Source of the DNA: SLRI01 sp964393275 | Lineage (GTDB): Bacteria > Pseudomonadota > Alphaproteobacteria > Geminicoccales > Geminicoccaceae | NCBI GenBank assembly: GCA_964393275.1 | Contig: CAYMTA010000012.1 | Location: forward strand, 38,943-102,942 | Length of the DNA: 64,000 nt | Direction of reading: 5' to 3' | Shown: piece after piece, positions 37,135 through 45,474 of the stretch | Layout: each line of letters begins with the position of its first letter | How positions within the stretch are numbered: position 1 is the stretch's first letter | Program-made: the position numbers and the translations under genes | Notes under the pieces: generated by a model | The model's database searches: none | What the model saw: only the letters and a program-made list of their open reading frames with translations | What the model was told of the DNA's origin: nothing

Positions 37135-37893
37135 ATGAGCTATCTCGAGCGGTTTCGGCTGGACGGCCGGCGGGCGGTGGTGACCGGGGGTGCCCGCGGC
37201 ATCGGCTTCGCCTCGGCGGAGGCGCTGAAGGAGGCCGGCGCCACGCTCTGGCTGGTCGACCGCGAGGCCGACCTCGTGGCGGCGGCAGCCCACCGGCTCG
37301 CTGCCCGGCATCGGGTCCTCGATCTCCGCGATCCCGCCGCCGTCGAGGCCATGGCCGAGACGGTCTGGGCCGAGGCCGGCGGCATCGACGTGCTCGTCAA
37401 CTGCGTCGGCATCTGCCGCAACACGCCCGTGACGGAAATTCCGGACGACGAATGGCGCGAGGTGATCGACGTCAACCTCAATGCGATGTTCTGGTCCTGC
37501 CGCGCCTTCGGCCGGCGGATGGCCGAGGCCGGAGGCGGCAGCATCGTCAATATCGGCTCGAACTCGGGCGTGATCGCCGACAAGCCGCAGCCCCAGGCGC
37601 ACTACAACGCGTCGAAGGGCGCCGTGCACATGCTGACCAAATCGCTGGCCGTCGAGCTGGCGCCCAAAGGCGTGCGCGTCAACGCGGTCGCACCCAGCTA
37701 CACGCTGACCGAGATGACCAGGCTCGGCCTCGCCAACGCCGAATGGGCCAAGACCTGGGCGGAGATGACGCCCATGGGGCGGTTCGCCGAGCCGGAGGAG
37801 ATCGCGAGCGCCGTTCTCTACCTCGCCTCGCCGGCCTCGAGCTACACCACCGGCAGCATCCTTTTGGTCGACGGCGGCTACACGAGCTGGTAG
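37135..37893 (+). CDS. SDR family oxidoreductase
   Basis: A 252-residue classical SDR. Motifs: VVTGGARGIGFASAEAL near residue 15, NCVGICRNTPV near 90, SIVNIGSNSG with the catalytic serine near 140, and HYNASKGAVHML with Tyr and Lys near 157. The C-terminus TTGSILLVDGGYTSW is standard. The ATG follows AAAGGGA. It lies on plus between minus-strand transport genes, and its 3' end is 18 bp from the binding-protein gene. It probably oxidises or reduces the imported sugar or polyol. Confidence 0.94.
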   Translation: MSYLERFRLDGRRAVVTGGARGIGFASAEALKEAGATLWLVDREADLVAAAAHRLAARHRVLDLRDPAAVEAMAETVWAEAGGIDVLVNCVGICRNTPVTEIPDDEWREVIDVNLNAMFWSCRAFGRRMAEAGGGSIVNIGSNSGVIADKPQPQAHYNASKGAVHMLTKSLAVELAPKGVRVNAVAPSYTLTEMTRLGLANAEWAKTWAEMTPMGRFAEPEEIASAVLYLASPASSYTTGSILLVDGGYTSW

Positions 37894-37911
37894 CCGCCGC
37901 CCTCGGCAGGA

Positions 37912-39249
37912 TCAGATGCCGTACTTGCCGTTCAGCTCGGTGATCTTCTCGTTGATCGATTCGAGCATCGACGCGATGTCGCCGTCGTCGAGGACGAAGG
38001 CCTGCAGCTCCTCGCGCAGCCAGGAGTTGAACTCCTCCGACCAGACGACATTCCAGATGCCCTTCGGGTAGGGTGTCGCCGCATAGACGTCGAGCACCGT
38101 CTGGACGTCCTCGGGCCTGGCCAGGGCGCTCTTCATGCGCTCGGCCGTGGCCTCGCTCTCCATCACCGACTTGTAGGCGGAGAACAGCATCGATTCCTGC
38201 ATCCAGCGCTGGCCGACGAAGATGTCGCCGTTCTGGTCCTTGAAGCCATACCAGGAGGCAAACTTCTTGACGTCATCGGTCAAGGCATCGCTGCGCTGGC
38301 GCGAGGTCATCAGATAGACGGCGCTGTCGATCAGGCCCCAGCTCTGGCCCTGATAGGGCAGAAGGCTCGCCTCGCCCGCGATCTGCGAGCGGTCGGGCCG
38401 GTTGAAGGTCTCGAGATCGTAGAGCTGCTGCGGGCTGAAGACGTAGCGGCCGGAGGCGAAGGCGTCGATGTAGCCGCTCTCGTTGTAGGTCATCACCTCC
38501 TCGGGCACGAGACCGTCATTGAAGATGCGCTTCCAGTCCTCGAGCGTCGCCCAGGCAGGGCCGCCCTCGGACACATCCAGCACCGGCTGGTGCGTCTCCG
38601 GATCGGCGATCTCACCACCCCGGTTCATGACCTCGAAGACAAAGCCCCAGGAGATGCCGAACCATTCGGAGAGCCAGTGCGGCAGATAGGGCTGGTCGAC
38701 GCCCTTGTCGCGGATCTCGTAGAGCTGGTCGTAGAGCTCGTCCCAGGTCGCCGGAAAGTCCGCGTCGGTATAGCCGAGCTCCTTGTACTTCTTCAGGTTG
38801 ACGTGCATCGCACCGCGCGTGCTGACGAAATAGGAGAGGCCGGTAAGCTCGCCCTTGTAGGTCCAGGCATCCAGGATATTGGGATACATGTCGGCCTTGA
38901 TCTCGGTGATGTTCGGCAGGTTCTCGGCCGTCAGCACCCAGCCGCCGTCGAAGTAGCGCGCCGCCTGCGAGGGATTGGCATAGAGGATGTCGAGATCCGC
39001 GCCGGCGATCAGGTTGGTCTCCATGATCGCCGGGTAGTCGCCGGTGACCGTGGCATAGTCGACCTTGCCGTCGAGCTCCTTGTTGTAGCGGTCGACATTG
39101 TCCTGGACGATGTCGGTCTTGTACTGCCAGCCGCGAAAGAAGACGGTCTCGCCGCTGGTCGGCTTCAGGTCCTGGGCGATGGCGCCGCCCGCCGCAAGGA
39201 GGCCGAGCGCCACCACGCTGGCCGAGGCCAAAAGTCGGTTCCTGGACAT
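37912..39249 (-). CDS. Carbohydrate ABC transporter substrate-binding protein (SBP family 1)
   Basis: A 445-residue periplasmic protein. The signal peptide covers residues 1-25 (ASASVVALGLLAAGGAIAQ). The mature start is DLKPTSGETVFFRGWQY. Features: ETNLIAGADLDILYANPSQA near residue 78 and ATWDELYDQLYEIRDKGVD near 165. It is probably the binding protein of the permease pair at 35.2-37.0 kb, although the plus-strand SDR gene separates them. The ATG at 39249 is set by the signal peptide; an AGGAAGG run is immediately adjacent, which is unusually close. Confidence 0.92.
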   Translation of the reverse strand: MSRNRLLASASVVALGLLAAGGAIAQDLKPTSGETVFFRGWQYKTDIVQDNVDRYNKELDGKVDYATVTGDYPAIMETNLIAGADLDILYANPSQAARYFDGGWVLTAENLPNITEIKADMYPNILDAWTYKGELTGLSYFVSTRGAMHVNLKKYKELGYTDADFPATWDELYDQLYEIRDKGVDQPYLPHWLSEWFGISWGFVFEVMNRGGEIADPETHQPVLDVSEGGPAWATLEDWKRIFNDGLVPEEVMTYNESGYIDAFASGRYVFSPQQLYDLETFNRPDRSQIAGEASLLPYQGQSWGLIDSAVYLMTSRQRSDALTDDVKKFASWYGFKDQNGDIFVGQRWMQESMLFSAYKSVMESEATAERMKSALARPEDVQTVLDVYAATPYPKGIWNVVWSEEFNSWLREELQAFVLDDGDIASMLESINEKITELNGKYGI

Positions 39250-39346
39250 CCTTCCTGTTCCCCCCGCTGAGATGCCGCCGTTGCTCGCGGCACCCCTGGA
39301 CCGTACCACCTCGCCGGCCGCTGTCGAGCGCCAAGGGCCGGCACCG

Positions 39347-40423
39347 TCAGCCCCGCGCCACGGCGCGTGTCGTCGCCGCATCGAAGAGCGCGATTCGCGC
39401 CGGATCGAGCCAGAGCCGGCAGGGTGCGTCGACCTCGACCATGAAATCGGGCGGCAGCCGGGCGGCGATCTCCGGCCCGTCTCGCCCAAGCGCACCGACG
39501 ACGACGAGCTCCGGCCCCAAAGCCTCGATCGCCACCACATCAAGATCGACGGGCACGGCGCCCGTGGCGACAGGTGTCGCCGCCAGGTCCTCCGGGCGAA
39601 TGCCCAGCACGATCCCTTGGGCCTTCGGCACAAACCCGACGAGCGGCAATTCGAGGCCCGGCACGACGATCCGCTCGTTCTCGATCCGTCCGTCGATCAG
39701 GTTCATGGGCGGGCTCGCGAGGAAGCCCGCGACGAACGTGTCGGCCGGGTTGCGATAGACGTCCATCGGCCTGCCGACCTGGACGATGCGGCCGCCTTTC
39801 ATGATGCAGAGCCGGTCGCCCATGGTCATCGCCTCGACCTGGTCGTGGGTGACGTGGACGATGGTGCGGCCGACGCGGCGGTGCAGCTTGACCAGCTCGG
39901 TGCGCATCTGGGCGCGCAGCTTGGCATCGAGATTGGAAAGCGGCTCGTCGAGCAGGAAGGCCACGGGATCGCGCAACAGCGCCCGGCCGAGCGCGACGCG
40001 CTGGCGCTGACCGCCGGAGAGCTCCTTCGGCTTGCGCTCGAGCAGGCCGTCCAAGCCCAAAAGCGCCGTCGCCTCGGCGATCCGGCTCTTGATGGTCGCC
40101 TTCGGCACCCCCCGCAGCCGCATGCCGAAGGCGAGATTGCCCTCGACCGTCATGTGCGGAAAAAGCGCGTAGTTCTGGAAGACGAAGGCGAGGTCGCGGT
40201 CCTTGGGATCGACCTCGTTGACCCGCCGCTCGCCGATGAAGAGATCGCCCCGGGTGATAGTCTCCAGCCCGGCGATCATCCGCAGCGTCGTCGACTTGCC
40301 GCAGCCCGAGGGGCCGAGCAGGATCAGGAACTCGCCATCCTTGATCTCGAGGTCGATGCCGTCCACGGCGACGACACTGCCACCATAGACCTTTGAAACG
40401 TTCTGGAGACGAATATCGGGCAT
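39347..40423 (-). CDS. Carbohydrate ABC transporter ATPase (MalK/UgpC type)
   Basis: A 358-residue ATPase. Walker A is GPSGCGKST near residue 37, the Q-loop is VFQNYALFPHM, the signature is LSGGQRQRV near 135, and Walker B is FLLDEPLSNLD. A C-terminal OB-like regulatory domain (VLGIRPEDLAATP) follows. The gap to the upstream permease gene is 3 bp. It is the last gene of the 44.7-39.3 kb operon and provides energy for that importer. Confidence 0.96.
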   Translation of the reverse strand: MPDIRLQNVSKVYGGSVVAVDGIDLEIKDGEFLILLGPSGCGKSTTLRMIAGLETITRGDLFIGERRVNEVDPKDRDLAFVFQNYALFPHMTVEGNLAFGMRLRGVPKATIKSRIAEATALLGLDGLLERKPKELSGGQRQRVALGRALLRDPVAFLLDEPLSNLDAKLRAQMRTELVKLHRRVGRTIVHVTHDQVEAMTMGDRLCIMKGGRIVQVGRPMDVYRNPADTFVAGFLASPPMNLIDGRIENERIVVPGLELPLVGFVPKAQGIVLGIRPEDLAATPVATGAVPVDLDVVAIEALGPELVVVGALGRDGPEIAARLPPDFMVEVDAPCRLWLDPARIALFDAATTRAVARG

Positions 40424-40426
40424 GGG

Positions 40427-41305
40427 TCAGACAAGCGATCGCATGTGGCGGTAGAGATAGCCGGTGAGGACGAGGACGATGAGCAGGAGCAGCACGGCCA
40501 GGGCCGAGGCCTGGCCGATATTGAGCCCGACAAAGGCCTGGCGGTAGATGAAGTAGCTGATCAGGTCGGTCGCCTGGCCCGGCCCGCCCCGGGTCATGAT
40601 GTAGACGAGATCGTAGGTGCGCACGGCGAAGATCAGCCGGATCAGGAGGGTGACCAGGATGACCGGGCGCATCAGCGGCAGGGTGACGTGCCAGAAGCAG
40701 GCGAGCGTGCCGGCCCCCTCCATCCGCGCCGCCTCGTAGGGCTCCTTGGGCAACGAGGCGAGCCCGGCGAGCAGCAGCACGATCATGAACGAGACCTGGT
40801 GCCAGATATCCACCGCGATCAGCGTCCAGAAGGCGTTCACGGGATCGCCCAGCCAGTTGACCGGCCCCAGGCCCACGAGGCCGAGCACGTAGTTGGCGAT
40901 GCCGAGCTCCGGATGGAGGAACATCCGCCAGATCAGCCCGACCACGACCGGGTTGATCAGCAAGGGGCAGAGCAGGATGGCGTAGTAGACCGCCTTGCCG
41001 CGCTCGACCGCATTGAGCATGAGGGCGACGAGAAAGCCCACGGCGAATTCGAGCACGACGACGGCCAGGACGAACCACAAGGTGACGTAGAGCGCGTTGC
41101 CGAACTCGGCGAGGCCGAAGGCCCGAACATAGTTGGCAAGGCCGACGAAATGGTCGTGCCGCGGGTTGATGAGCGTGAAGTCGAAGGCGCTCGTGTAGAG
41201 CGTGAAGAGCACCGGAAAGACGATGACGAGGAGAAGGGCGGCGAGCCCGGGTGCCGCCATCAGCTGGCCGAAGCGCCGGTCGCGCGCCGCCAGCGTCGCC
41301 GCCAC
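40427..41305 (-). CDS. Carbohydrate ABC transporter permease (MalF type)
   Basis: A 292-residue permease starting at GTG 41305 after GGGGAGGG. Helix 1 is APGLAALLLVIVFPVLFTLY; a periplasmic loop follows with TLINPRHDHFVGLANY. The coupling motif is EPYEAARMEGAGTLACFWHV near residue 190, and VYIMTRGGPGQATDLISYFI is a family signature. It lies 24 bp downstream of the binding-protein gene. Confidence 0.94.
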   Translation of the reverse strand: MAATLAARDRRFGQLMAAPGLAALLLVIVFPVLFTLYTSAFDFTLINPRHDHFVGLANYVRAFGLAEFGNALYVTLWFVLAVVVLEFAVGFLVALMLNAVERGKAVYYAILLCPLLINPVVVGLIWRMFLHPELGIANYVLGLVGLGPVNWLGDPVNAFWTLIAVDIWHQVSFMIVLLLAGLASLPKEPYEAARMEGAGTLACFWHVTLPLMRPVILVTLLIRLIFAVRTYDLVYIMTRGGPGQATDLISYFIYRQAFVGLNIGQASALAVLLLLIVLVLTGYLYRHMRSLV

Positions 41306-41329
41306 GCCGCCGCCCTCCCCCGTCGACCG

Positions 41330-42604
41330 CTAGAGCTTGCCGTCCTGCTTCAGCAGGTCCCTGAGCTCGTCATTGGCCGTTTGCATCGCCGCCTCGGCCG
41401 ACTTCTCGCCGGTCACCGCCAGCGACAGCTCGCGCCCCAGAACCTCGACGAATTGCGGGGTGTAGGTGAAGACCGGGAAGTTGTGCGATTCGGCCAGCAG
41501 CTTCTCGAGCGCCGGGTAGTAGGGGTATTTCGCCAGCACGTCGGGATCGGCGAAGACGTCGCTCCTGGTCGGCGAGCCGCCGAGCAGCGCCCGCTTCTTG
41601 GTGATCTCCGGGCTCTCGACCCACTGGAGGAAGGTCCAGGCGGCGTCCGGATCGGGCGAGGAATTGGGGATGGCCCAGCCCCACGCACCATTCAGCCCGC
41701 CGCCGGGTACGCCGACGATCTCCATCTTGCCGACCACGGCCGACTGCGCGGGATCGTCATAGGCGGTGCGGAACATGTTGTAGGTGAGATAGCTGTAGGC
41801 CTTGCCCTGGGCCGCCACGTTGAACGCCTCGTCGAAGCCGAAGCTCGCCGCACCCAAAGGCCCGAACTCCTGCAGGTTGCGCTTGTAGTCATCGACCGCC
41901 TGGACGGCCTCCGGGCTGTCGAGCAGCGGCTGCCAGCTCTCGTCATGGAAGCGGCCGCCATTGGCGAAGAGGTAGTTCGACCATTCCATGGCGATCGGAT
42001 CGGGCCGGAGCCCCTGGTTCACCACGCCGAAGAAGTCGTTGTTGCCGTCGCCGTCGGTATCGCGGGTGAAGAACTCCACCTGCTTCAGGTACTCGTCCCA
42101 GGTCTCCGGCACGCGCAGCTCGATGCCGTGCTTCGCCTTGAAATCCGCCTGTGCCACCGGATCCTCGAGCAGGTCGTGGCGGTAGGTCAGGCCCATGGCG
42201 TAGTTGTAGAAGGGCAGCATGAGCTGCTCGCCGTCGACCTTGCCGACCAGGTTTTGCAGCGAGTCGAAATAGGGGCCCGTGTCGAAGCCATCGGCCGCGA
42301 TGCGCTCATCCAGCGGCTGCAGCCAGCCGGCCTTGGCGAACTCGCCCACCCAGTAGAAATCGACGACGATGACATCATAGGAACCGGTCGGCGCCACGAG
42401 CTGCGGCACCAGCTTGGTGTGCATCTCGGCATAATTGACCACCTCGAGATCGACCTTGATGCCGGTCGCCGCCTCGAACTCGGGCAGCAGCTCCTCGACG
42501 AAGCGGGTATCCGGCACGCTCTCCATCAGGATGTTGAGGGTCTGGGCCTGGGCGGTGCCGAGCCCCAGCCCCAGGATCGTCGTGCCGAGCAGCAGCTTGC
42601 GCAT
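41330..42604 (-). CDS. Carbohydrate ABC transporter substrate-binding protein (SBP family 1)
   Basis: A 424-residue periplasmic protein with signal peptide MRKLLLGTTILGLGLGTAQA. The mature start is QTLNILMESVPDTRFVEELL. A Tyr/Trp-rich segment (GSYDVIVVDFYWVGEFAKA) and the later WGWAIPNSSPDPDAAWTFLQ are typical of sugar and polyol binders. The ATG follows GGGAGGAA. In this operon the binding protein lies between two permease genes, an uncommon but known order. Confidence 0.95.
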   Translation of the reverse strand: MRKLLLGTTILGLGLGTAQAQTLNILMESVPDTRFVEELLPEFEAATGIKVDLEVVNYAEMHTKLVPQLVAPTGSYDVIVVDFYWVGEFAKAGWLQPLDERIAADGFDTGPYFDSLQNLVGKVDGEQLMLPFYNYAMGLTYRHDLLEDPVAQADFKAKHGIELRVPETWDEYLKQVEFFTRDTDGDGNNDFFGVVNQGLRPDPIAMEWSNYLFANGGRFHDESWQPLLDSPEAVQAVDDYKRNLQEFGPLGAASFGFDEAFNVAAQGKAYSYLTYNMFRTAYDDPAQSAVVGKMEIVGVPGGGLNGAWGWAIPNSSPDPDAAWTFLQWVESPEITKKRALLGGSPTRSDVFADPDVLAKYPYYPALEKLLAESHNFPVFTYTPQFVEVLGRELSLAVTGEKSAEAAMQTANDELRDLLKQDGKL

Positions 42605-42658
42605 GAGAAGGTTCCTCCCTCTGGTTGTTGCAGACCGCAAGGACACGGCCTCGAGTCA

Positions 42659-43474
42659 TCATTTCAGGGCACCCAGGGACAGCCCCTTGATCAGGTACTT
42701 CCGCAGGAACGGCAGCAGCACGAAGACCGGCAGGATCGCGAGCAGCGCCGCCGCCGCGAGAAGGGCGATCTCCACACCGCGATGCGTCTCGAGCGAGGAG
42801 AGGCCGACCGGCAGGGTCTGGGTCGCCCGGCCCGAGAGGATGAGGGCCAACAGGAACTCGTTCCAGGAAAGGATGAAGCCCAGGAGGCCCGCCGCCATGA
42901 TGCCGGGCGCCGCGAGCGGCACCGAGACCCGCATGAAGGCCTGAAAGCGCGTGGCACCCTCGATCCGCGCCGCCTCCTCGAGCTGCCGCACCTCGCCCTC
43001 GAAGAAGGCGACCAGCATCCAGGCGAGGAACGGGATGTTGAAGGTGAGATGGGCGATGACCAGCGCCGCATAGGTGTTGAGCAGCCCGGCGCCGAGAAAG
43101 AGCGCGAAGAGCGGCACCACCAGCACGATCGGCGGCAGCATCTGGCTCGCCAGCACGCCGAGCCGCAAGGGTGCCCCACCGGTGTCGTGGCGGGCGAAGG
43201 CGTAGGCCATGGCGACCGCCAGCGGCAGCGCCAGGAGCGTGGAGGCGAGCGCCACGACGAGGCTGTTGCTGAACCATTCGGCGAAACGGTAGGCGGTGAA
43301 GATCTCGATGTAGTTGTGGAGCCGGGGCGGCGTCCATTCCGGCGGGATGCGGTAGGCGGTGAGCTTGTCGGTGAGGCTCACCCTGAGCACCCAGAGCAGC
43401 GGCAGGAGGATCGCGGCCGAGAAGACGACGAGCACGGCGTGCGGCAGGAAACGCGTCGCGATCCGGCGCAGCAT
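42659..43474 (-). CDS. Carbohydrate ABC transporter permease (MalG type)
   Basis: A 271-residue permease with six helices. The first is AVLVVFSAAILLPLLWVL. The coupling motif is RQLEEAARIEGATRFQAFMR near residue 175, and the C-terminus is LRKYLIKGLSLGALK. The ATG at 43474 lies 6 bp beyond the SDR stop, so the two are in one operon. It forms the pore with the MalF-type permease at 40.4-41.3 kb. Confidence 0.94.
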   Translation of the reverse strand: MLRRIATRFLPHAVLVVFSAAILLPLLWVLRVSLTDKLTAYRIPPEWTPPRLHNYIEIFTAYRFAEWFSNSLVVALASTLLALPLAVAMAYAFARHDTGGAPLRLGVLASQMLPPIVLVVPLFALFLGAGLLNTYAALVIAHLTFNIPFLAWMLVAFFEGEVRQLEEAARIEGATRFQAFMRVSVPLAAPGIMAAGLLGFILSWNEFLLALILSGRATQTLPVGLSSLETHRGVEIALLAAAALLAILPVFVLLPFLRKYLIKGLSLGALK

Positions 43475-43480
43475 CGCGAA

Positions 43481-44248
43481 TCAGTCCGTCCTGACGCCGC
43501 CGGAGACGTTCAGGGCCTCGCCGGTGATGAAGCGGGCGAGATCGGACGCCAGGAAGACGATCGCGTCGGCCACGTCCTCGGGCTCCTCGAGCCGGCCGAG
43601 CGGGGTCAAGGAGACGTACTCGTCGCGCACCGCCGTCTCGCTCATGCCCCGGAGCTTCGCCTCCCATCCGATCTCGCGATGCTGCATGCCGGTGCGCACG
43701 AAGCCGGGACAGACGCAGTTCACCCGTATCTGCGGCGCCACCTCGCGGGCGAGCGCCTGGGTGAAGCCCAGGACCGCGAACTTGCTGGCCGAGTAGTGGG
43801 CGAGCAGCGGTGCTCCCTGCTTGGCGGCGAGCGACGCCGTGTTGACGATCACCCCTTTCGTGCCGTCGGCCAGCCAGCGGCGGCAGGCGGCCTGGTTGCT
43901 CAAGAAGACGCCCTTGGCGTTGACCGCCATGTTGGCGTCCCACTCGTCCTCGCCGAGATCGACCACGGCGCGCATGGTGGAGATGCCGGCATTGGCGCAA
44001 AGCAGGTCGAAGCCGCCCATGGCCGTCGCCGCCTCGTCGAGGACGCGGGCCGTGGCGGCGGCGTCGGTGACGTCGAGAGCGAAGGCCCGGCCACCCGCCT
44101 CGGCGGCGACCCGTTCGGCCTGAACGGGATCGAGGTCGGTCACCGCCACCATCGCCCCCTCGCGAACGAGCGCCAGGGCGATCGCCCGGCCGATGCCGGT
44201 GCCGGCCCCGGTGATAAGAGCCTTCTTGCCTTCGAGCAGCGCCGCCAT
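43481..44248 (-). CDS. SDR family oxidoreductase
   Basis: A 255-residue classical SDR. Motifs: ALITGAGTGIGRAIALAL near residue 10, CANAGISTMRAVV near 85, VNTASLAAKQGAPLLAHYSASK with Ser, Tyr and Lys near 135-155, and the C-terminal ITGEALNVSGGVRTD. It is upstream of the permease, binding-protein, permease and ATPase genes on the same strand with a 6-bp gap, so it probably handles the transported sugar or polyol. Confidence 0.94.
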   Translation of the reverse strand: MAALLEGKKALITGAGTGIGRAIALALVREGAMVAVTDLDPVQAERVAAEAGGRAFALDVTDAAATARVLDEAATAMGGFDLLCANAGISTMRAVVDLGEDEWDANMAVNAKGVFLSNQAACRRWLADGTKGVIVNTASLAAKQGAPLLAHYSASKFAVLGFTQALAREVAPQIRVNCVCPGFVRTGMQHREIGWEAKLRGMSETAVRDEYVSLTPLGRLEEPEDVADAIVFLASDLARFITGEALNVSGGVRTD

Positions 44249-44320
44249 CGTTCGTCCCTCCCCTTGGCCGGCACGATACCGAGGGTGGCGAGGCAGGCAA
44301 GGGCCAGACGCTACATTTGT

Positions 44321-44713
44321 TCAGGCAGCGGACCGATTGCTCGACATGATATCGCGGGCGATGCGCCAGGCATCGCCCTGACGCTTCCAGATGACGATGT
44401 ACTTGCCCAGATCGAGCGAGCTGCCGGCCGCATCGAAGACCTCGTAGATCCCCTCCTCCCAGGCCGTGTCGCCCAGCACCTCGAGCACCACCGTCTCCAG
44501 CCGCAAGGCGGCGACGCCGGCAACGAAGCCGGCCTCGATGCTGGCCCGGATCGCCGCCGGCCCGATATGCGGCTCGGCTCTCGGCGCCATCAACCGGCCA
44601 TCCGCCGTGTAGCAGGCCGCGGCGGCCGCCGCGTCGCGGTCGGCGAAAGCCTGCACGATTCGCTCGTTCACCAAAGCGATGGCCTTCGCCTCGGCCTCGT
44701 CGTTCAATGCCAT
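44321..44713 (-). CDS. SnoaL/DUF4440-like protein (NTF2 fold)
   Basis: A 130-residue protein. ATG 44713 is preferred because GGGAGGG lies about 9 bases upstream; an ATG at 44722 sits right against that site. The pattern NERIVQAFADRDAAAAAACY-TADGRLMAP, then PAAIRASIEAGF and a C-terminal WKRQGDAWRIARDIMSSN matches DUF4440/SnoaL-like proteins with a cone-shaped NTF2 fold. The family has varied or unknown roles, some being isomerases. It is the first gene of the minus-strand sugar operon, 72 bp before the SDR. Confidence 0.8.
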   Translation of the reverse strand: MALNDEAEAKAIALVNERIVQAFADRDAAAAAACYTADGRLMAPRAEPHIGPAAIRASIEAGFVAGVAALRLETVVLEVLGDTAWEEGIYEVFDAAGSSLDLGKYIVIWKRQGDAWRIARDIMSSNRSAA

Positions 44714-44777
44714 GTTCCCCATCCCTCCCGATGTCGCAGCGCAACCTAGCAGGCCGGGATTACGGGCGGCGAGTGGC

Positions 44778-44822
44778 TCGACATCGCCGGCGGCCGGCGC
44801 TATATAACTGACCAGCCGGTCA
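44778..44822 (+). promoter_or_regulatory. Promoter and operator of the TetR-efflux operon
   Basis: TCGACA (44778-44783) and TATATA (44801-44806) are 17 bp apart, a strong sigma70-like promoter. Immediately downstream, TGACCAGCCGGTCA (44809-44822) is a dyad with 5-bp arms, covering the expected transcription start. The arrangement fits autorepression by the TetR protein encoded 17 bp later. Confidence 0.7.
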
Positions 44823-44838
44823 TCAAGGGCGACGGAAC

Positions 44839-45474
44839 GTGGCCACGGCCAGGTTCAGACGGCGCAAGGAGGCGCGTCCCGGCGAGATCGTCGAGGCGGC
44901 CCTCGCCCTGTTCAGCGAGAAGGGCTTCGCCGCCACCCGGCTCGACGAGATCGCGGCGCGCGCCGGGGTGAGCAAGGGTGCCCTCTACCTCTATTTCGCC
45001 ACCAAGGAGGACCTCTTTCGGGCGGTGGTGACGCAGGCGGTCGCACCCGACCTCGCGCGGGTGGGCGCGCTCGCCCGGGCGCACGACGGCAGCTTCGCCG
45101 AGCTGCTTGCGATCTTCGTCCGCTTCCTCGCACGCACCGTGGCGACCGGCAGCATCGGCCCGATCGCCAAGACGGTGATCAGCGAAAGCCGCAATTTTCC
45201 GGAGCTCGCCCGCCACTGGCACGACACGGTGGTGATGCCGATGCTGACCCTCTTGGCCGGCGCCATCGCCGAAGCCCAGACCAGGGGCGAGGTCCGCCCG
45301 GGCGATCCCCGCCTCTGCGCCCTGCAGGTGGCGAGCCCGATCCTCATCGGCATGCTCTGGCGCGAGACCTTCGTGCCGGGCGGCGCCGAGCCCTTCGATC
45401 TGGAGCAACTGGCGGACCAGCACGTCCGAACCCTGCTGGACGGGCTCATCGAGCGGCCGGATGGCGTGAAATGA
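44839..45474 (+). CDS. TetR/AcrR family transcriptional regulator
   Basis: A 211-residue repressor starting at GTG 44839. The N-terminal helix-turn-helix spans residues ~14-60: IVEAALALFSEKGFAATRLD, EIAARAGVSKGALYLYFATK. The C-terminal ligand domain has the ISESRNFPELARHWHDTVVM segment seen in CecR/YbiH-like regulators of efflux operons. The stop overlaps the ATG of the HlyD-type gene (ATGA), so the repressor and its target are coupled. Confidence 0.95.
   Translation: MATARFRRRKEARPGEIVEAALALFSEKGFAATRLDEIAARAGVSKGALYLYFATKEDLFRAVVTQAVAPDLARVGALARAHDGSFAELLAIFVRFLARTVATGSIGPIAKTVISESRNFPELARHWHDTVVMPMLTLLAGAIAEAQTRGEVRPGDPRLCALQVASPILIGMLWRETFVPGGAEPFDLEQLADQHVRTLLDGLIERPDGVK

Noticed and set aside
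40445..44749. A 1,434-codon plus-strand frame antisense to a whole sugar operon
   Set aside because: It covers six well-supported genes on the other strand, has a composition of codon shadow (Glu/Arg/Asp/His-rich) and no domain.
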